DNA of 64,000 bases from positions 1,594,387-1,658,386 of the forward strand of contig NZ_CP014163.1 in NCBI RefSeq assembly GCF_001543245.1, written 5' to 3'. The notes under the pieces were generated by a model. The model made no database searches. It was given only the letters and a program-made list of their open reading frames with translations, and was not told where the DNA came from. Source of the DNA: Aerococcus urinaehominis. GTDB taxonomy: Bacteria; Bacillota; Bacilli; Lactobacillales; Aerococcaceae. A program made the translations under genes and the position numbers. Shown here piece after piece: positions 1 through 9,414 of this stretch (position 1 is its first letter; every line of letters begins with the position of its first letter).

Positions 1-40
1 GCAGGCTAACTTGCTTGCAAGCACCATTGATTAAATAAAG

Positions 41-70
41 AGGGCTAGGACAGCACTGTCCTAGCCCTTT
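41..70 (+). terminator. Rho-independent terminator of an upstream gene
   Basis: A perfect 13-bp inverted repeat (41-53 with 56-68) is followed by a short T run. It lies before azlC and would end a gene to the left of the window. Because A residues precede the stem, it may work in both directions. Confidence 0.75.
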
Positions 71-103
71 GAGCCAAATTTGAGTGATTAAGGAAGTGAA
101 GGC

Positions 104-814
104 ATGCAATTATTTTTATCGGGCTGTAAAAAGGCCTTGCCGGTAGCGATTGGCTACCTACCGATTGGGCTGGCTTGTGGCCTACTTTTATTCCAGGCTG
201 GATTTAGTTTGGGGCAGATTGCTTTAATGTCGATTTTGGTGCTTTCAGGCGCCTCCCAGTTTATGCTGGCCGGTCTGGTGAGCCAGGGTTTGGGCACCTG
301 GGAAATTATGCTAATCCTTCTGGCCCTCCACTTACGGTCAATTGTCCTGACTTCAACCCAGGCTGCTTATTACCAAGGTGTCAGCAATTGGCAGATGGCC
401 CTTTTAGGTTTTGCGGTAACTGATGAAAGCTTTGCCGTCAATATGACCCAACTGGAACTAGCCCATGAAAAGCCGGGCCAAACTTGGACCTATACCCAGG
501 CCCTGGCCGTCAACCTGACCAGTCAACTCGCCTGGCTTGTTGCCACTTGGCTAGGCGGTTTGACGGCCTTGTGGGGTGGCTTAACCCTACCGACCGACAT
601 CTTGAATTATGTGTTGACTGCGATGTTTATCGGCCTCTTGGTGATGCAGGTTAAAACCCGGGCCCAGGTGTCGCTCGTCGCCTTTACCAGTATTTTGGTG
701 GTGACTCTGATGGTTATTTTTGACCATAGTCTGGTGATAGTAGCCGCGGCGCTAGCATCTGCCTACCTGGCCTTTCATTATCTAGATAGAAGGAGGGGGG
801 TACGTCATGAATAA
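104..814 (+). CDS. azlC: AzlC family branched-chain amino acid permease, large subunit
   Basis: This is the large subunit of the two-part AzlCD exporter, which moves branched-chain amino acids or analogues out across the membrane. The 236-residue protein is almost wholly hydrophobic. Near its N-terminus it shows the AzlC signature region (PIGLACG at about residues 20-26, then SGASQF at about 48-53), and several membrane segments follow. The start is the first ATG after the upstream terminator. The gene overlaps the next one by 8 bp, so the two are translated together. The family assignment is firm. The substrate is inferred from B. subtilis AzlC and from two further branched-chain amino acid transport systems in this window (BrnQ and Liv). 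Confidence 0.9.
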   Translation: MQLFLSGCKKALPVAIGYLPIGLACGLLLFQAGFSLGQIALMSILVLSGASQFMLAGLVSQGLGTWEIMLILLALHLRSIVLTSTQAAYYQGVSNWQMALLGFAVTDESFAVNMTQLELAHEKPGQTWTYTQALAVNLTSQLAWLVATWLGGLTALWGGLTLPTDILNYVLTAMFIGLLVMQVKTRAQVSLVAFTSILVVTLMVIFDHSLVIVAAALASAYLAFHYLDRRRGVRHE

Positions 815-1127
815 GTGGTGGCTGATTATCATTTTAGGTAGTTTGACCAGTTTGATGCGGATTGTGCCGGCTCTCATGGTAAACCGTGGGCCACTCAATC
901 CCAGCCTGCGTCAATTTATGGCCTACATTCCCTTGACTATATTCACTTGTCTGGTGGCTACTGACCTCTTCTTCTGGCAAGGGGACTTAGCCTTAAACCC
1001 CTTGGTTAATCTCAAGCTAATCCCTGGTCTGGTGGCTGGGCTAGTGGCCTACTATCGTAAGGATATTATGGCTACTATGGTCGCTGGCACCCTAGCTTTT
1101 GCGGTTTGTTACTATCTGTTAGGTTGA
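807..1127 (+). CDS. azlD: AzlD family branched-chain amino acid transport small subunit
   Basis: A 106-residue membrane protein with about four hydrophobic segments, typical in length for AzlD (about 100-110 aa), and with the family-like start in which a basic/Trp-rich N-terminus is followed by a TM segment and the RIVPA motif. It starts inside the azlC stop region (ATG 807; azlC stop 812-814), with an AGGAGG-type ribosome site inside azlC. It is the partner subunit of AzlC. No separate promoter is seen. A hairpin array, and no clear terminator, follows the gene. Confidence 0.9.
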   Translation: MNKWWLIIILGSLTSLMRIVPALMVNRGPLNPSLRQFMAYIPLTIFTCLVATDLFFWQGDLALNPLVNLKLIPGLVAGLVAYYRKDIMATMVAGTLAFAVCYYLLG

Positions 1128-1148
1128 TGGCGCTCATGTATAAATAAT

Positions 1149-1467
1149 CAAGTAGCCTAACCGTGTGGCTTAAGCTACTTGAGCACCGATATGCAGCCCT
1201 TTCAGTGGTGATCTGGTGGCTGAAGTAGCTTATCAAGGGTACTTAGGCTAGTTCGCGATCGCTTCTTTACAGTTCAAGTAGCCTAACCGTGTGGCTTAAG
1301 CTACTTGAGCACCGATATGCAGCAAGTCCAGTAGCGACCCAGTGGCTGAAGTAGCTTATCAAGGGTACTTAGGCTAGTTCGCGATCTTTTCTCTGCAGTT
1401 CAAGTAGCCTAACCGCGTGGCTTTAGCTACTTGAGCACCGATATGCAGCAAGTCCAGTAGCGACCCA
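1149..1467. repeat. Hairpin array A, left part (126-bp tandem units)
   Basis: Tandem units begin at 1149, 1275 and 1401, exactly 126 bp apart. Each unit holds two imperfect hairpins of about 32 nt: one built on CAAGTAGCCTAA / TTWAGCTACTTG and one on GAAGTAGCTTA / TAGGCTAGTTC. The first unit is diverged and the others are nearly identical. The array fills the gap between the convergent azlCD and fni transcription units and is cut by an IS256-family element at 1468. It has no coding potential. Confidence 0.9.
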
Positions 1468-2792
1468 TGTCAAGTCCACAATCTTGTGTAAATTATAGAA
1501 TGTAATTGGTGGGTATAAATATTTAGACTATGTTATTAAAGAATTTATGAGGACATGTCTCCCAATATTCATGCAAATCAAGCAATACACTTCCTATAAG
1601 TCGCTCCGCAGCCTCTATATTAGGAAAGAGGCCGACAACTTTCTCTCTTCTTCTAATTTCTCGATTTAGCCTTTCTAGACTGTTAGTTGTTTTCAGTGAA
1701 ACGCGATAAGGTGTGGGTTCTAATAAGTATGGGATAGCATCTTCGAAGCCTTCCTCTAGCGTATTAACAGCTTTGTCATATTTCTCATTGCCACTAACGT
1801 ATTCTACAAATTCAAATTTTAACTCTCGCGCTCTTTGTTGACTATCAGCATTAAATATTCTCTTTAGAAGACTTCTCTCATGACTGCAATCCTTTTTTGG
1901 AAAATGAGCTAAAATATTACGTAGAAAATGAACCGTACACCGTTGCCAGGTAGTGCCTAAAAATTGATTACTAATCGCTGATTTTAGTCCCTTGTGGGCG
2001 TCAGATATAATTAATGTTGGTTTAGTTAGGCCTCTGGCCTTTAAATCAAGGAAGAAGTTCTTCCAGTTTTCTTCTGATTCATTATCAGCAATCATAAAGC
2101 CGATAATTTCGCGACGATTATCATCGTTAATACCCTGAGCAATATAAACACCTTTAGAGACAGAACGATGGTTTTCGCGAACTTTAATATACATGGCATC
2201 GACATAAACATATCGAAAATTCGTATGTGTTAGGGAACGCCCTTTAAATTCGAAAACAGCAGGGTCCAAGTTTTTATTTACTGAAGAGACAAATGATTTA
2301 GAAACACCTTCGCCACAGAGTGTTTCAACAACCTTCTTAATACGGCGTGTTGAGACCCCATTAATATACATTTCGGTTAAAACAGCCACAAAGGCCTTGT
2401 CCATACGTTGATATTTATCGAATAGCTTGGTATCAAATTCTCCTGATTGTGTCCGAGGGACATCCAGTTCAACAGTCCCTACCTTTGTTTTAAAGTTTCT
2501 TTTATAGGAGCCATTACGATAATCTTTCCGGTCATCTGTGCGCTCATAGCGCTTAGCATTAATAAATTCCTCACGCTCTGCTTGCATATAGGCATTAAAG
2601 ATGGTTACAGTTAGGGACTTCATCATCTGATCCATATCACTGTTTAGAACTGCCTCTGTAATTTCTTCTAAGTTTAGGGTAATATTTAGTTGAGCCATAA
2701 TAATCTTCCTTTCAATGTGTTTTAGCCAATTACATTGTAACCAAAAAAGATTATTATGGTTTTTCTTTTTACACAATTATATGGACTTAATC
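1468..2792 (-). mobile_element. IS256-family insertion sequence, copy 1
   Basis: A 1,325-bp element with imperfect terminal inverted repeats of about 25 bp (TGTCAAGTCCACAATCTTGTG at the transposase 3' end, pairing with GATTAAGTCCATATAATTGTG at its 5' end). It is flanked by an 8-bp target duplication, gcgaccca, at 1460-1467 and 2793-2800. Removing the element plus one duplication restores the 126-bp phase of array A exactly, which confirms the boundaries. Four such copies lie in the window, differing by single bases. Confidence 0.95.
1523..2698 (-). CDS. IS256-family transposase (copy 1)
   Basis: The 391-residue DDE transposase moves its own element. It has the IS256/MULE-type layout: an N-terminal region with the YRNGSY motif near residue 65, the first Asp in VDAMYIKV, the second in SDAHKGL, and the catalytic Glu in TTNSLERLNREIRRR near the C-terminus. 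The start is the MAQLN methionine, which has a GAAAGGAAG ribosome site. A longer frame runs 26 codons upstream, but its start has no ribosome site and would lie near the inverted repeat. This copy differs from the others by a Gln instead of Arg in the VPRT(Q/R)SGEF segment. It appears intact. Confidence 0.95.
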   Translation of the reverse strand: MAQLNITLNLEEITEAVLNSDMDQMMKSLTVTIFNAYMQAEREEFINAKRYERTDDRKDYRNGSYKRNFKTKVGTVELDVPRTQSGEFDTKLFDKYQRMDKAFVAVLTEMYINGVSTRRIKKVVETLCGEGVSKSFVSSVNKNLDPAVFEFKGRSLTHTNFRYVYVDAMYIKVRENHRSVSKGVYIAQGINDDNRREIIGFMIADNESEENWKNFFLDLKARGLTKPTLIISDAHKGLKSAISNQFLGTTWQRCTVHFLRNILAHFPKKDCSHERSLLKRIFNADSQQRARELKFEFVEYVSGNEKYDKAVNTLEEGFEDAIPYLLEPTPYRVSLKTTNSLERLNREIRRREKVVGLFPNIEAAERLIGSVLLDLHEYWETCPHKFFNNIV

Positions 2793-3290
2793 GCGACCCA
2801 GTGGCTGAAGTAGCTTATCAAGGGTACTTAGGCTAGTTCGCGATCTTTTCTCTGCAGTTCAAGTAGCCTAACCGCGTGGCTTTAGCTACTTGAGCACCGA
2901 TATGCAGCAAGTCCAGTAGCGACCCAGTGGCTGAAGTAGCTTATCAAGGGTACTTAGGCTAGTTCGCGATCTTTTCTCTGCAGTTCAAGTAGCCTAACCG
3001 CGTGGCTTTAGCTACTTGAGCACCGATATGCAGCAAGTCCAGTAGCGACCCAGTGGCTGAAGTAGCTTATCAAGGGTACTTAGGCTAGTTCGCGATCTTT
3101 TCTCTGCAGTTCAAGTAGCCTAACCGCGTGGCTTTAGCTACTTGAGCACCGATATGCAGCAAGTCCAGTAGCGACCCAGTGGCTGAAGTAGCTTATCAAG
3201 GGTACTTAGGCTAGTTCGCAATCTTTTCTCTGCAGTTCAAATAGCCTAAGTATATGAGTTAAGCTAGTTCACCAGCTAAAGCCAGTTAGT
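2793..3290. repeat. Hairpin array A, right part
   Basis: The 126-bp array continues after the IS. Units begin at 2860, 2986, 3112 and 3238, the last being diverged and truncated. Adjacent units are almost base-for-base identical, which indicates recent tandem duplication or gene conversion. Confidence 0.9.
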
Positions 3291-3320
3291 CCAGAAATGG
3301 GGCGGAGAATAAATTTAGCA

Positions 3321-3359
3321 AAGAAAAAAGACGAGGGGTAAAATCCTCGTCTTTTCTTT
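3321..3359 (-). terminator. Terminator of the mevalonate operon
   Basis: A GACGAGG/CCTCGTC stem is flanked by A and T runs. It is placed just after the fni stop on the minus strand and ends the mvk-mvaD-mvaK2-fni transcript. Confidence 0.85.
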
Positions 3360-3369
3360 ATGAAGTGGT

Positions 3370-4446
3370 TTATCTGCCAGCCTGGCTGCGATTAGCCAAC
3401 CTGTTAATATCTATGCCACGGGCTTGGGCCCACTGGGCAGGGTAGCCGGTGACCACTAGGTCGGTTTGACTAAGGCTGGCGATATCAGGGGCATTGACCA
3501 GGGCCATAATCAGGCGCAGTTGGTCTTGATAGTCCCGGACAGTTTGGATGCAGTCGGCCAGGGGCTGGTTGAGGACCTGGTGGAGGAAGAAGCCGGACAT
3601 GGCGGTAGCTTTGGCACCTAGGGCCAGGGCCTTGACCATGTCGAGCGGGTTTTTAATGCCACCTGAGGAGACGATATCAACTTGGCCGGTCGCCATCAAA
3701 TCCTGAGCCTCTAATAGGGATACCAGGGTAGACTGGCCCCAGTTGGCCAAGTAGGACATATCAAAGGTCTCGCTGCGACGGGCGTTTTCAATCAGGGCAA
3801 AGTTGGTTCCGCCTCGGCCTGACACATCGATGGCCTGGACGCCCAGGTCAGCTAGCGTTTCCATGGTTTCGCGGGCCATGCCAAAGCCAACTTCCTTAAC
3901 CAAAACTGGCACATCCAGGCCGGCCACAATTTCTTGGATATGGTCATAATAGGGCCGGAAGTCGCGGTCGCCCTCGGGCATGACTACTTCTTGGGGGGTG
4001 TTGAGGTGGATTTGCAGGGCATTGGCCTCTAGGATATCGACAGCCCGTTTGGCATTTTCCAAATTGTGGTTGGCGCCTAGGTTGGCCAGGACAAAGCCAT
4101 CTGGGTTAGCCTGGCGGATGACCTTAAAGGAGTCAGCCGTGCTAGGATCTTTAATGGCAATTGAGAGCGAACCGGCTGCCATGGCCAAGCCGGTTTCATG
4201 AGCCAGCTCGGCAAACATCCGATTAATCTGCTTGGTCCATTCTGAGCCCCCCGTCATGGCATTGATATAGAAGGGACTGGCTAGCTCATGACCTAAAAGC
4301 CGGGTGGAGATATCAATATCAGCCACATTGAGGCGGGGGATGGATTGGTGGACAAAGTCTAGGGCTGCAAAATCAGTGGGATTAGTTTGGTATTGGCTAT
4401 CAGCATGGCGGACGTGGTCATCTTTTCTTTGGCTTTGAATGGACAT
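3370..4446 (-). CDS. fni: Type 2 isopentenyl-diphosphate delta-isomerase (FMN-dependent)
   Basis: The enzyme interconverts isopentenyl and dimethylallyl diphosphate at the end of the mevalonate route, using FMN and NAD(P)H in the cytoplasm. The 358-residue length fits the family. Visible motifs are NAMTGGS (62-68), QIHLNTPQE (145-153, with the conserved His147), MPEGDRDF (156-163), VKEVGFG and the Gly-rich SGRGGTN for FMN phosphate binding. It is the last gene of the operon. Its ATG directly follows the mvaK2 stop with no spacing, and its ribosome site lies inside mvaK2. Confidence 0.95.
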   Translation of the reverse strand: MSIQSQRKDDHVRHADSQYQTNPTDFAALDFVHQSIPRLNVADIDISTRLLGHELASPFYINAMTGGSEWTKQINRMFAELAHETGLAMAAGSLSIAIKDPSTADSFKVIRQANPDGFVLANLGANHNLENAKRAVDILEANALQIHLNTPQEVVMPEGDRDFRPYYDHIQEIVAGLDVPVLVKEVGFGMARETMETLADLGVQAIDVSGRGGTNFALIENARRSETFDMSYLANWGQSTLVSLLEAQDLMATGQVDIVSSGGIKNPLDMVKALALGAKATAMSGFFLHQVLNQPLADCIQTVRDYQDQLRLIMALVNAPDIASLSQTDLVVTGYPAQWAQARGIDINRLANRSQAGR

Positions 4447-5571
4447 TTAATCTTCCTTTGCTTGGTAAAAATTATAGTCAAGGGTGGTCAAGCCCGCTTG
4501 TTGCCAGGCTTGCTTAACAGCCTGGTCAACCTGGGCAGACTGGCAGAGCAGGTAGGCACAGTCACCTGCTCCGGCACCAGAAATCTTGGCCTGGCCCGAA
4601 AAATCGTCAGCAATTTCTAAGGCTAGTTTTAAGCGGTCAGTCTCGTAGGCCTTGCCGATTTGCTTGGTGTAAAAGCTAATGGTCTCCCGGTTTTTGGCCA
4701 GGTAGTGGCAGACTTGGTCAAAGTCTTCGCCTTGCCAAGCTGCCTGTAAACTGTCAACCTGCTTGCGGGAATAATTTAGAAAGTTCTTGTGGATGGCGTC
4801 GCGGTTAAGCCGGTTGGCGTGGTTGATTTGGGTTTCAGTGGAGGCCTCTTCCTGGGTCCAAACCAGGCTCAACTGCCAATTGGCCGGCAGGGCTAATTGG
4901 TCAATGGTCAAGAGGGGCCAGTAGCTAGCCACCAAATCAGCAATTTCGGGGCCGGTGGTCATGGCCTGGTCAGCAAACCAAGCCCGGTCAAAGGACCGGT
5001 AGTAGACCACCCCAGTTCGGGCCGAAGCAGCCAGGTCGCCAAAGGACCCCTTGAGGCCCAGCTTGGTCTGGCTAATGACACCCAACTTGTAGAGGACCAA
5101 GGCCCGGTCAGCAAAGCTCAGTTCGCTGTCAACCCCGTACAATTGCAGGACAGCGTCCAAAACAGCCAGGGTAACCGCGCCGGATGAACCTAGCCCGTAC
5201 TTTTGACCGTCCGGGCTGTCTAATTGGCTTTTAATATCCAGGTTAAAGACTAAACGGTCAGCTGGCTCCAGGCCAGCCTTGGTTAGGCAGTAGCGGCTGG
5301 CCACTTCAATGGCCTGCCAAATTAAATCAAAGGATTCGGCATGGGGGCTGTTGGAGACAATATGGCCATCCGCATCCGCAAACCACATAAAGGGGTGGTC
5401 GGCTAAATTGGTGGTCAAAACGCCCAGCTCAGCCTGGCTTTTCTTGGCGGTTACGGCTAAAAAGGCATCGACCGCTGTGACCAGGGCGGGCTGGTGGTTG
5501 GCAACAACGGCATACTCACCAGCTAAATAGAGTTTGCCGGGCACCCGGCTAGTTACGGTTTGACTGGGCAT
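4447..5571 (-). CDS. mvaK2: Phosphomevalonate kinase
   Basis: This GHMP kinase phosphorylates 5-phosphomevalonate to 5-diphosphomevalonate with ATP. In the 374-residue protein the N-terminal PGKLYLAGEYAVV (11-23) is the family opening, KYGLGSSGAV (124-133) is the GHMP ATP-binding loop, and KISGAGAGDC near the C-terminus is the third GHMP motif. Its start overlaps the end of mvaD by 23 bp, which indicates translational coupling. The gene order mvk-mvaD-mvaK2-fni is the one common in streptococci and relatives. Confidence 0.93.
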   Translation of the reverse strand: MPSQTVTSRVPGKLYLAGEYAVVANHQPALVTAVDAFLAVTAKKSQAELGVLTTNLADHPFMWFADADGHIVSNSPHAESFDLIWQAIEVASRYCLTKAGLEPADRLVFNLDIKSQLDSPDGQKYGLGSSGAVTLAVLDAVLQLYGVDSELSFADRALVLYKLGVISQTKLGLKGSFGDLAASARTGVVYYRSFDRAWFADQAMTTGPEIADLVASYWPLLTIDQLALPANWQLSLVWTQEEASTETQINHANRLNRDAIHKNFLNYSRKQVDSLQAAWQGEDFDQVCHYLAKNRETISFYTKQIGKAYETDRLKLALEIADDFSGQAKISGAGAGDCAYLLCQSAQVDQAVKQAWQQAGLTTLDYNFYQAKED

Positions 5572-6571
5572 CTTGAATCTCCTTCCATTGGTCAGGGCTG
5601 AGGTAGCTGAGGCCAGGACCAGCCTGGCTGGTGATTATCTGGGCGTCTGGCATAAAGTCAGCTAGCAGTTGGGCTAGATCTTGCATTTGTGACTTGCGGC
5701 AGAGAATCTTGACATTGGGACCGGCGTCCATGGTGTAGTAGATCGACCAGCCCGCCTGCCGCCAGGTTTGGATCTGTTTGATCAAGGCCATGGTGGCCGG
5801 TTCAAAGTAAGAGAAGGGTGGGTCAGCTGCCAACATGGAGGCATGCATGCGCATGGCATTGGCCTCAGCCAGCCGGCCAATCTGGTCAAAGTCACGCTGG
5901 GCCAGGGCCCGGTGCATAGCTGCCAGGTCCTGGGCCACGATTTGCGGCCATAATTGGTAATAAGGTGAGGTCGCCATGGTCAGCTTCATGCCGGTTCGGG
6001 AAGAAATTTGTTTTTTATTGGTATTCAAGGCGACAATCACCATACCAATATCCCAGTCACCATCGTCCAGGGGCTTGGCAAAAGAGGTCTCACTAGAAAC
6101 CCCAGCCTGCCACTCGACAAAACCGCCAAAAACACTGCGGGTTGCCGATCCTGACCCCCGGCGGGCAAAGGTGGAAAGAACCTGGTCAGACATGTCTAGC
6201 TTTAAAGCCTGGCGGCAGGCACCAGCCAGGGCCGCAAAGGCGGAAGCCGAGGAGGCTAAGCCAGCAGCAGTGGGCACAAAGTTATAAGACTGGACGTAAG
6301 CGGGCCAGTCACACTGGGCTTCAGTGCGAAATAGGTCTAAAAAACGGGAAATTTTGTCAGTTTCAGCCTGGCCCTGGCCTTGACCATTGAGGTCAAAGCG
6401 GTCTTGGCCCAAATCCGGGTCGAAAGTGACCTTGGTTACGGTATAGAGGCCGTCTAGGGTTAGGGACAAGGAAGAGGTCATGGGTAGAAACAAGCTTTCA
6501 TCGCGTTTGCCCCAATACTTAATTAGGGCGATATTGGTATGGGCCTTACAGATGGCCGTATGGGCAGTCAT
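5549..6571 (-). CDS. mvaD: Diphosphomevalonate decarboxylase
   Basis: The enzyme makes isopentenyl diphosphate by ATP-dependent decarboxylation of diphosphomevalonate. The 340-residue protein carries ALIKYWGKRD (15-24), the family's diagnostic substrate-binding segment, and the GHMP loop TAAGLASSASAFAAL (101-115). An Asp in MDAGPN near residue 280 fits the catalytic base region. It lies 24 bp after mvk and overlaps mvaK2 downstream. Confidence 0.95.
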   Translation of the reverse strand: MTAHTAICKAHTNIALIKYWGKRDESLFLPMTSSLSLTLDGLYTVTKVTFDPDLGQDRFDLNGQGQGQAETDKISRFLDLFRTEAQCDWPAYVQSYNFVPTAAGLASSASAFAALAGACRQALKLDMSDQVLSTFARRGSGSATRSVFGGFVEWQAGVSSETSFAKPLDDGDWDIGMVIVALNTNKKQISSRTGMKLTMATSPYYQLWPQIVAQDLAAMHRALAQRDFDQIGRLAEANAMRMHASMLAADPPFSYFEPATMALIKQIQTWRQAGWSIYYTMDAGPNVKILCRKSQMQDLAQLLADFMPDAQIITSQAGPGLSYLSPDQWKEIQDAQSNRN

Positions 6572-6595
6572 AAGGACAAGCCTCCTTCTAGAAAA

Positions 6596-7558
6596 TTAAG
6601 CGGAAAAGGGGGTCAGCCAGCTGGCGACCGCTAGTTCTTGGTCTAAGAGGGCCTGGCTAACTTGTTGGGCCTGGGCCTCAGTTTGGCACAGGGCAATAAA
6701 GCAGCCACCCCGGCCGCCCCCGGTTAATTTGGCCCCACCCGCACCAGCCTGGCGGGCCAGTTGGATGCCATAGTCTAATTCTTGGCTGGATACTTGCAGG
6801 GCTTGCAGGTTGGCCTGGGCCTGGTTCATCAGGTCACACAGGTCCTGGTAGCGGCCAGTCGCCCCTTGGTCCAAACAGTCAATAAAGGCTTGGCTGGCCT
6901 GGGCTAGCCCCTGGATCAAGTCCTGGCTAGCCCGTTTCCGGTTGGGGTGGCGGGACTGGAGGCTTTTAGCGATGCCTGCCACCGCCTGCTTGGTGTTGCC
7001 GGGAATGCCGGTATCAGCCACCACCAACCAGTAGGGACTCTCAAAATGGAGGTCAGTCACCGGCTGGCCCTTGCGGTAAATCAGGGGTAGGTTATAGGCA
7101 GCCAAGCGGGCGTCCAAGCCGGAGGCCTGACCATGGGCGATGGCTTCGGCATAGTCGGCATAGGCGATCAGGTCCGCTAAGGATAAAGGCTGGTCAATAA
7201 AGGCATAAAAGGCCTTGATAACTGCTACCGCCACGGCCGCTGACGACCCCATACCGCGTTCAGCCGGAATCGATGAAGAGATGGTCAGGCAGATATGCCG
7301 GTTGGCCATGCCCAGGTCCTGGCGGATTTTGTTGACCAGGGCGCTGATATTATTCAGGTGGGGTGGGGTCACTTGCAGGGGGCCTTCATAGAGGGCTGAG
7401 CGGATGACCGACCGGCTGGGCATGGGGGTGATTTCAGCTGTCATCTCCACCGCCTGGAAGGGCAGGGCTAAAGCCGGGTGGCCGTAAACCACGCTGTGCT
7501 CGCCCATTAGGATAATTTTGCCATGGGCGCTTCCTATGCCCCGTGCCTGCTTCGTCAT
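6596..7558 (-). CDS. mvk: Mevalonate kinase
   Basis: The first gene of the operon makes the first committed step, mevalonate to 5-phosphomevalonate. The 320-residue GHMP kinase shows AHGKIILMGEHSVVYGHPAL at 11-30, the ATP loop ERGMGSSAAVAVA (100-112) and the C-terminal KLTGGGRGGC. The HMG-CoA synthase and reductase genes that feed the pathway are not in this window. The ATG is preceded by a good AAAGGAGTG ribosome site on the minus strand. Confidence 0.95.
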   Translation of the reverse strand: MTKQARGIGSAHGKIILMGEHSVVYGHPALALPFQAVEMTAEITPMPSRSVIRSALYEGPLQVTPPHLNNISALVNKIRQDLGMANRHICLTISSSIPAERGMGSSAAVAVAVIKAFYAFIDQPLSLADLIAYADYAEAIAHGQASGLDARLAAYNLPLIYRKGQPVTDLHFESPYWLVVADTGIPGNTKQAVAGIAKSLQSRHPNRKRASQDLIQGLAQASQAFIDCLDQGATGRYQDLCDLMNQAQANLQALQVSSQELDYGIQLARQAGAGGAKLTGGGRGGCFIALCQTEAQAQQVSQALLDQELAVASWLTPFSA

Positions 7559-7621
7559 ACCGTCACTCCTTTAAGTCTCTGGCTTAAACTGGCTTAAAAA
7601 CCAGAAAACCATATCACACTT

Positions 7622-7650
7622 ATTATACTGGAAGATGGTCAGTTTGCCAC
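7622..7650 (-). promoter_or_regulatory. Probable promoter of the mevalonate operon
   Basis: On the minus strand a perfect TATAAT (7622-7627) is preceded, 17 bp upstream, by GTGGCA (4 of 6 matches to TTGACA). It lies about 65 bp before mvk and is the only good candidate in the mvk-guaA divergent gap. Confidence 0.6.
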
Positions 7651-7775
7651 CCATAAAGTCCTAATTACCCTAAGTGGCTTGGGCCCGGTTGAGATTTGGG
7701 TCCGCCCCTAGTCAGCCTAGCTTTTTTTTGCTAAAATGCTTATATCTAATAGAAAAAGGAGATGGAGATAGCGTC

Positions 7776-9335
7776 ATGACCAAGCATGAAGAATTACAAG
7801 ATTTTGACCGCATTATCGTGCTCGACTATGGTAGCCAATACAACCAATTGATTACTCGTCGGATCCGGGAATTTGGGGTGTATTCGGAACTGATGTCACG
7901 CCATACCACGGCGGCAGAAATCCAGGCCATGCCTCATGTGAAGGGGGTTGTCCTCTCAGGTGGCCCGAGCTCAGTTTATGAGGAAGGTTCTTATGATGTG
8001 GATGAAAAGATTTACGAACTGGGTATCCCAGTTTTAGGTATCTGCTATGGCATGCAGTTAACCGCCAAAAAATTCGGTGGTCAAGTAGAAAAAGCGGCTA
8101 AGAAGGAATTTGGCCAACAAGAGATGAAAATTGACAAGCGGGATTCTAAAATCTTTGCCGGTCTTGAAGAGGTCGAAACCGTCCTCATGTCACACGGTGA
8201 CCATATCACTAAGGTGCCTGAAGGCTTTGAAGTCACAGCCAAGGGCCACAACAGCCCAGTAGCGGCCTTTGAAAACCCAGACAAGCAAATTTATGGCTTC
8301 CAGTTCCACCCAGAAGTGAAGGCTTCTATCCATGGTCATGACATGCTCCATAACTTTGTCTTCAACATTTGTGGCGCCCAGGCTGACTGGACCATGGCCA
8401 ACTTTATTGACCTGCAAATCCAACAAATCCGCGAAAAAGTCGGTAACGACAAGGTCCTACTTGGTCTATCAGGTGGGGTGGACTCGTCAGTGGTTGGGGG
8501 CCTCTTACAAAAAGCCATCGGCGACCAGTTAACTTGTATCTTCGTTGACCACGGCCTCTTGCGTAAAAACGAGGCCCAACAGGTAATGGATACCCTAGGT
8601 GACGGCTTTGGTCTAAACATTATCAAGGTTGATGCGGCCGACCGCTTCCTTGGTAAGCTAAAAGGCGTTGATGATCCTGAGCAAAAACGTAAGATTATCG
8701 GTAACGAATTTATCGAGGTCTTTGACGATGAAGCTGACAAACTTGACGGCATCAAGTGGCTAGCCCAAGGTACCCTCTACACCGATATTATCGAATCTGG
8801 TACCGATTCAGCCCAAACCATCAAGTCCCACCACAATGTGGGCGGCTTGCCAGAAGACATGCAGTTTGAATTAATCGAGCCCCTCGATACCCTCTTCAAG
8901 GATGAAGTGCGGGCTCTGGGAGAAGAGTTAGGTATGCCCCACCATATTGTCTGGCGGCAACCCTTCCCAGGACCAGGCCTAGCCATCCGCGTGATTGGTG
9001 AAGTGACTCCTGAGAAGTTACAAGTGGTACGCGAATCTGACTGGGTACTCCGTGATGAAATTGCCAAGGCCGGCCTAGAAGGCGATATCTGGCAATACTT
9101 TACCGTCCTACCAGGCTTCAAGTCAGTTGGGGTCATGGGTGACGTCCGGACCTATGACTACACCATCGGTATCCGCGCAGTTACTTCTGTTGACGGGATG
9201 ACTTCAGAATGGGCCCGGATCCCTTATGACGTCCTAGACGATATCTCCCGCCGGATTGTCAATGAAGTTGACGGCATCAACCGCGTGGTCTTGGATATCA
9301 CCTCTAAACCACCAGCAACCATTGAGTGGGAATAA
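7776..9335 (+). CDS. guaA: GMP synthase (glutamine-hydrolysing)
   Basis: The enzyme converts XMP to GMP using ATP and glutamine. The 519-residue protein has an N-terminal class I glutamine amidotransferase ([11 protein letters not shown] at 15-25, nucleophile Cys90 in GICYGMQ, His178 and Glu180 in FHPE). It is followed by the ATP-pyrophosphatase loop LSGGVDSS (231-238) and the GuaA dimerisation domain ending in KPPATIEWE. The chosen ATG has an AAAAGGAGATGG ribosome site. An in-frame ATG 34 codons earlier lacks one and would add an unrelated N-terminus. It is a stand-alone unit with its own terminator. No purine riboswitch is evident upstream. Confidence 0.97.
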   Translation: MTKHEELQDFDRIIVLDYGSQYNQLITRRIREFGVYSELMSRHTTAAEIQAMPHVKGVVLSGGPSSVYEEGSYDVDEKIYELGIPVLGICYGMQLTAKKFGGQVEKAAKKEFGQQEMKIDKRDSKIFAGLEEVETVLMSHGDHITKVPEGFEVTAKGHNSPVAAFENPDKQIYGFQFHPEVKASIHGHDMLHNFVFNICGAQADWTMANFIDLQIQQIREKVGNDKVLLGLSGGVDSSVVGGLLQKAIGDQLTCIFVDHGLLRKNEAQQVMDTLGDGFGLNIIKVDAADRFLGKLKGVDDPEQKRKIIGNEFIEVFDDEADKLDGIKWLAQGTLYTDIIESGTDSAQTIKSHHNVGGLPEDMQFELIEPLDTLFKDEVRALGEELGMPHHIVWRQPFPGPGLAIRVIGEVTPEKLQVVRESDWVLRDEIAKAGLEGDIWQYFTVLPGFKSVGVMGDVRTYDYTIGIRAVTSVDGMTSEWARIPYDVLDDISRRIVNEVDGINRVVLDITSKPPATIEWE

Positions 9336-9346
9336 CAAATAAAAGT

Positions 9347-9383
9347 CTCCAAACGCGATTGAATCAGCGTTTGGAGCTTTTTT
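9347..9383 (+). terminator. guaA terminator
   Basis: A 10-bp perfect stem (CTCCAAACGC with GCGTTTGGAG) is followed by six T residues, 11 bp after the guaA stop. Confidence 0.9.
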
Positions 9384-9414
9384 CTTGGTAAAAATTTTTG
9401 AATCTTGTTAGTAA

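Noticed and set aside
2699-2776. Longer transposase start (417 residues) in the IS256-family copies
   Set aside because: The extra 26 codons reach towards the terminal repeat and lack a ribosome site, while the internal MAQLN start has one. The same applies to the other three copies.
1149-3290. Regular repeats suggesting a CRISPR array
   Set aside because: Units are 126 bp, spacers are repeated rather than unique, each unit is palindromic, and no cas genes are present. The same holds for arrays B, C and D.
4897-6390. Open frames on the plus strand opposite mvaK2 and mvaD
   Set aside because: They lie antisense to well-conserved enzymes and have no ribosome sites. They result from the high GC content and codon bias of the operon.
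7559-7775. Purine riboswitch upstream of guaA
   Set aside because: The gap is short and holds the mvk promoter on the other strand. No conserved purine-aptamer core or terminator was seen.
8081-9136. Open frames opposite guaA
   Set aside because: Antisense shadows of a conserved gene with no recognisable protein features.
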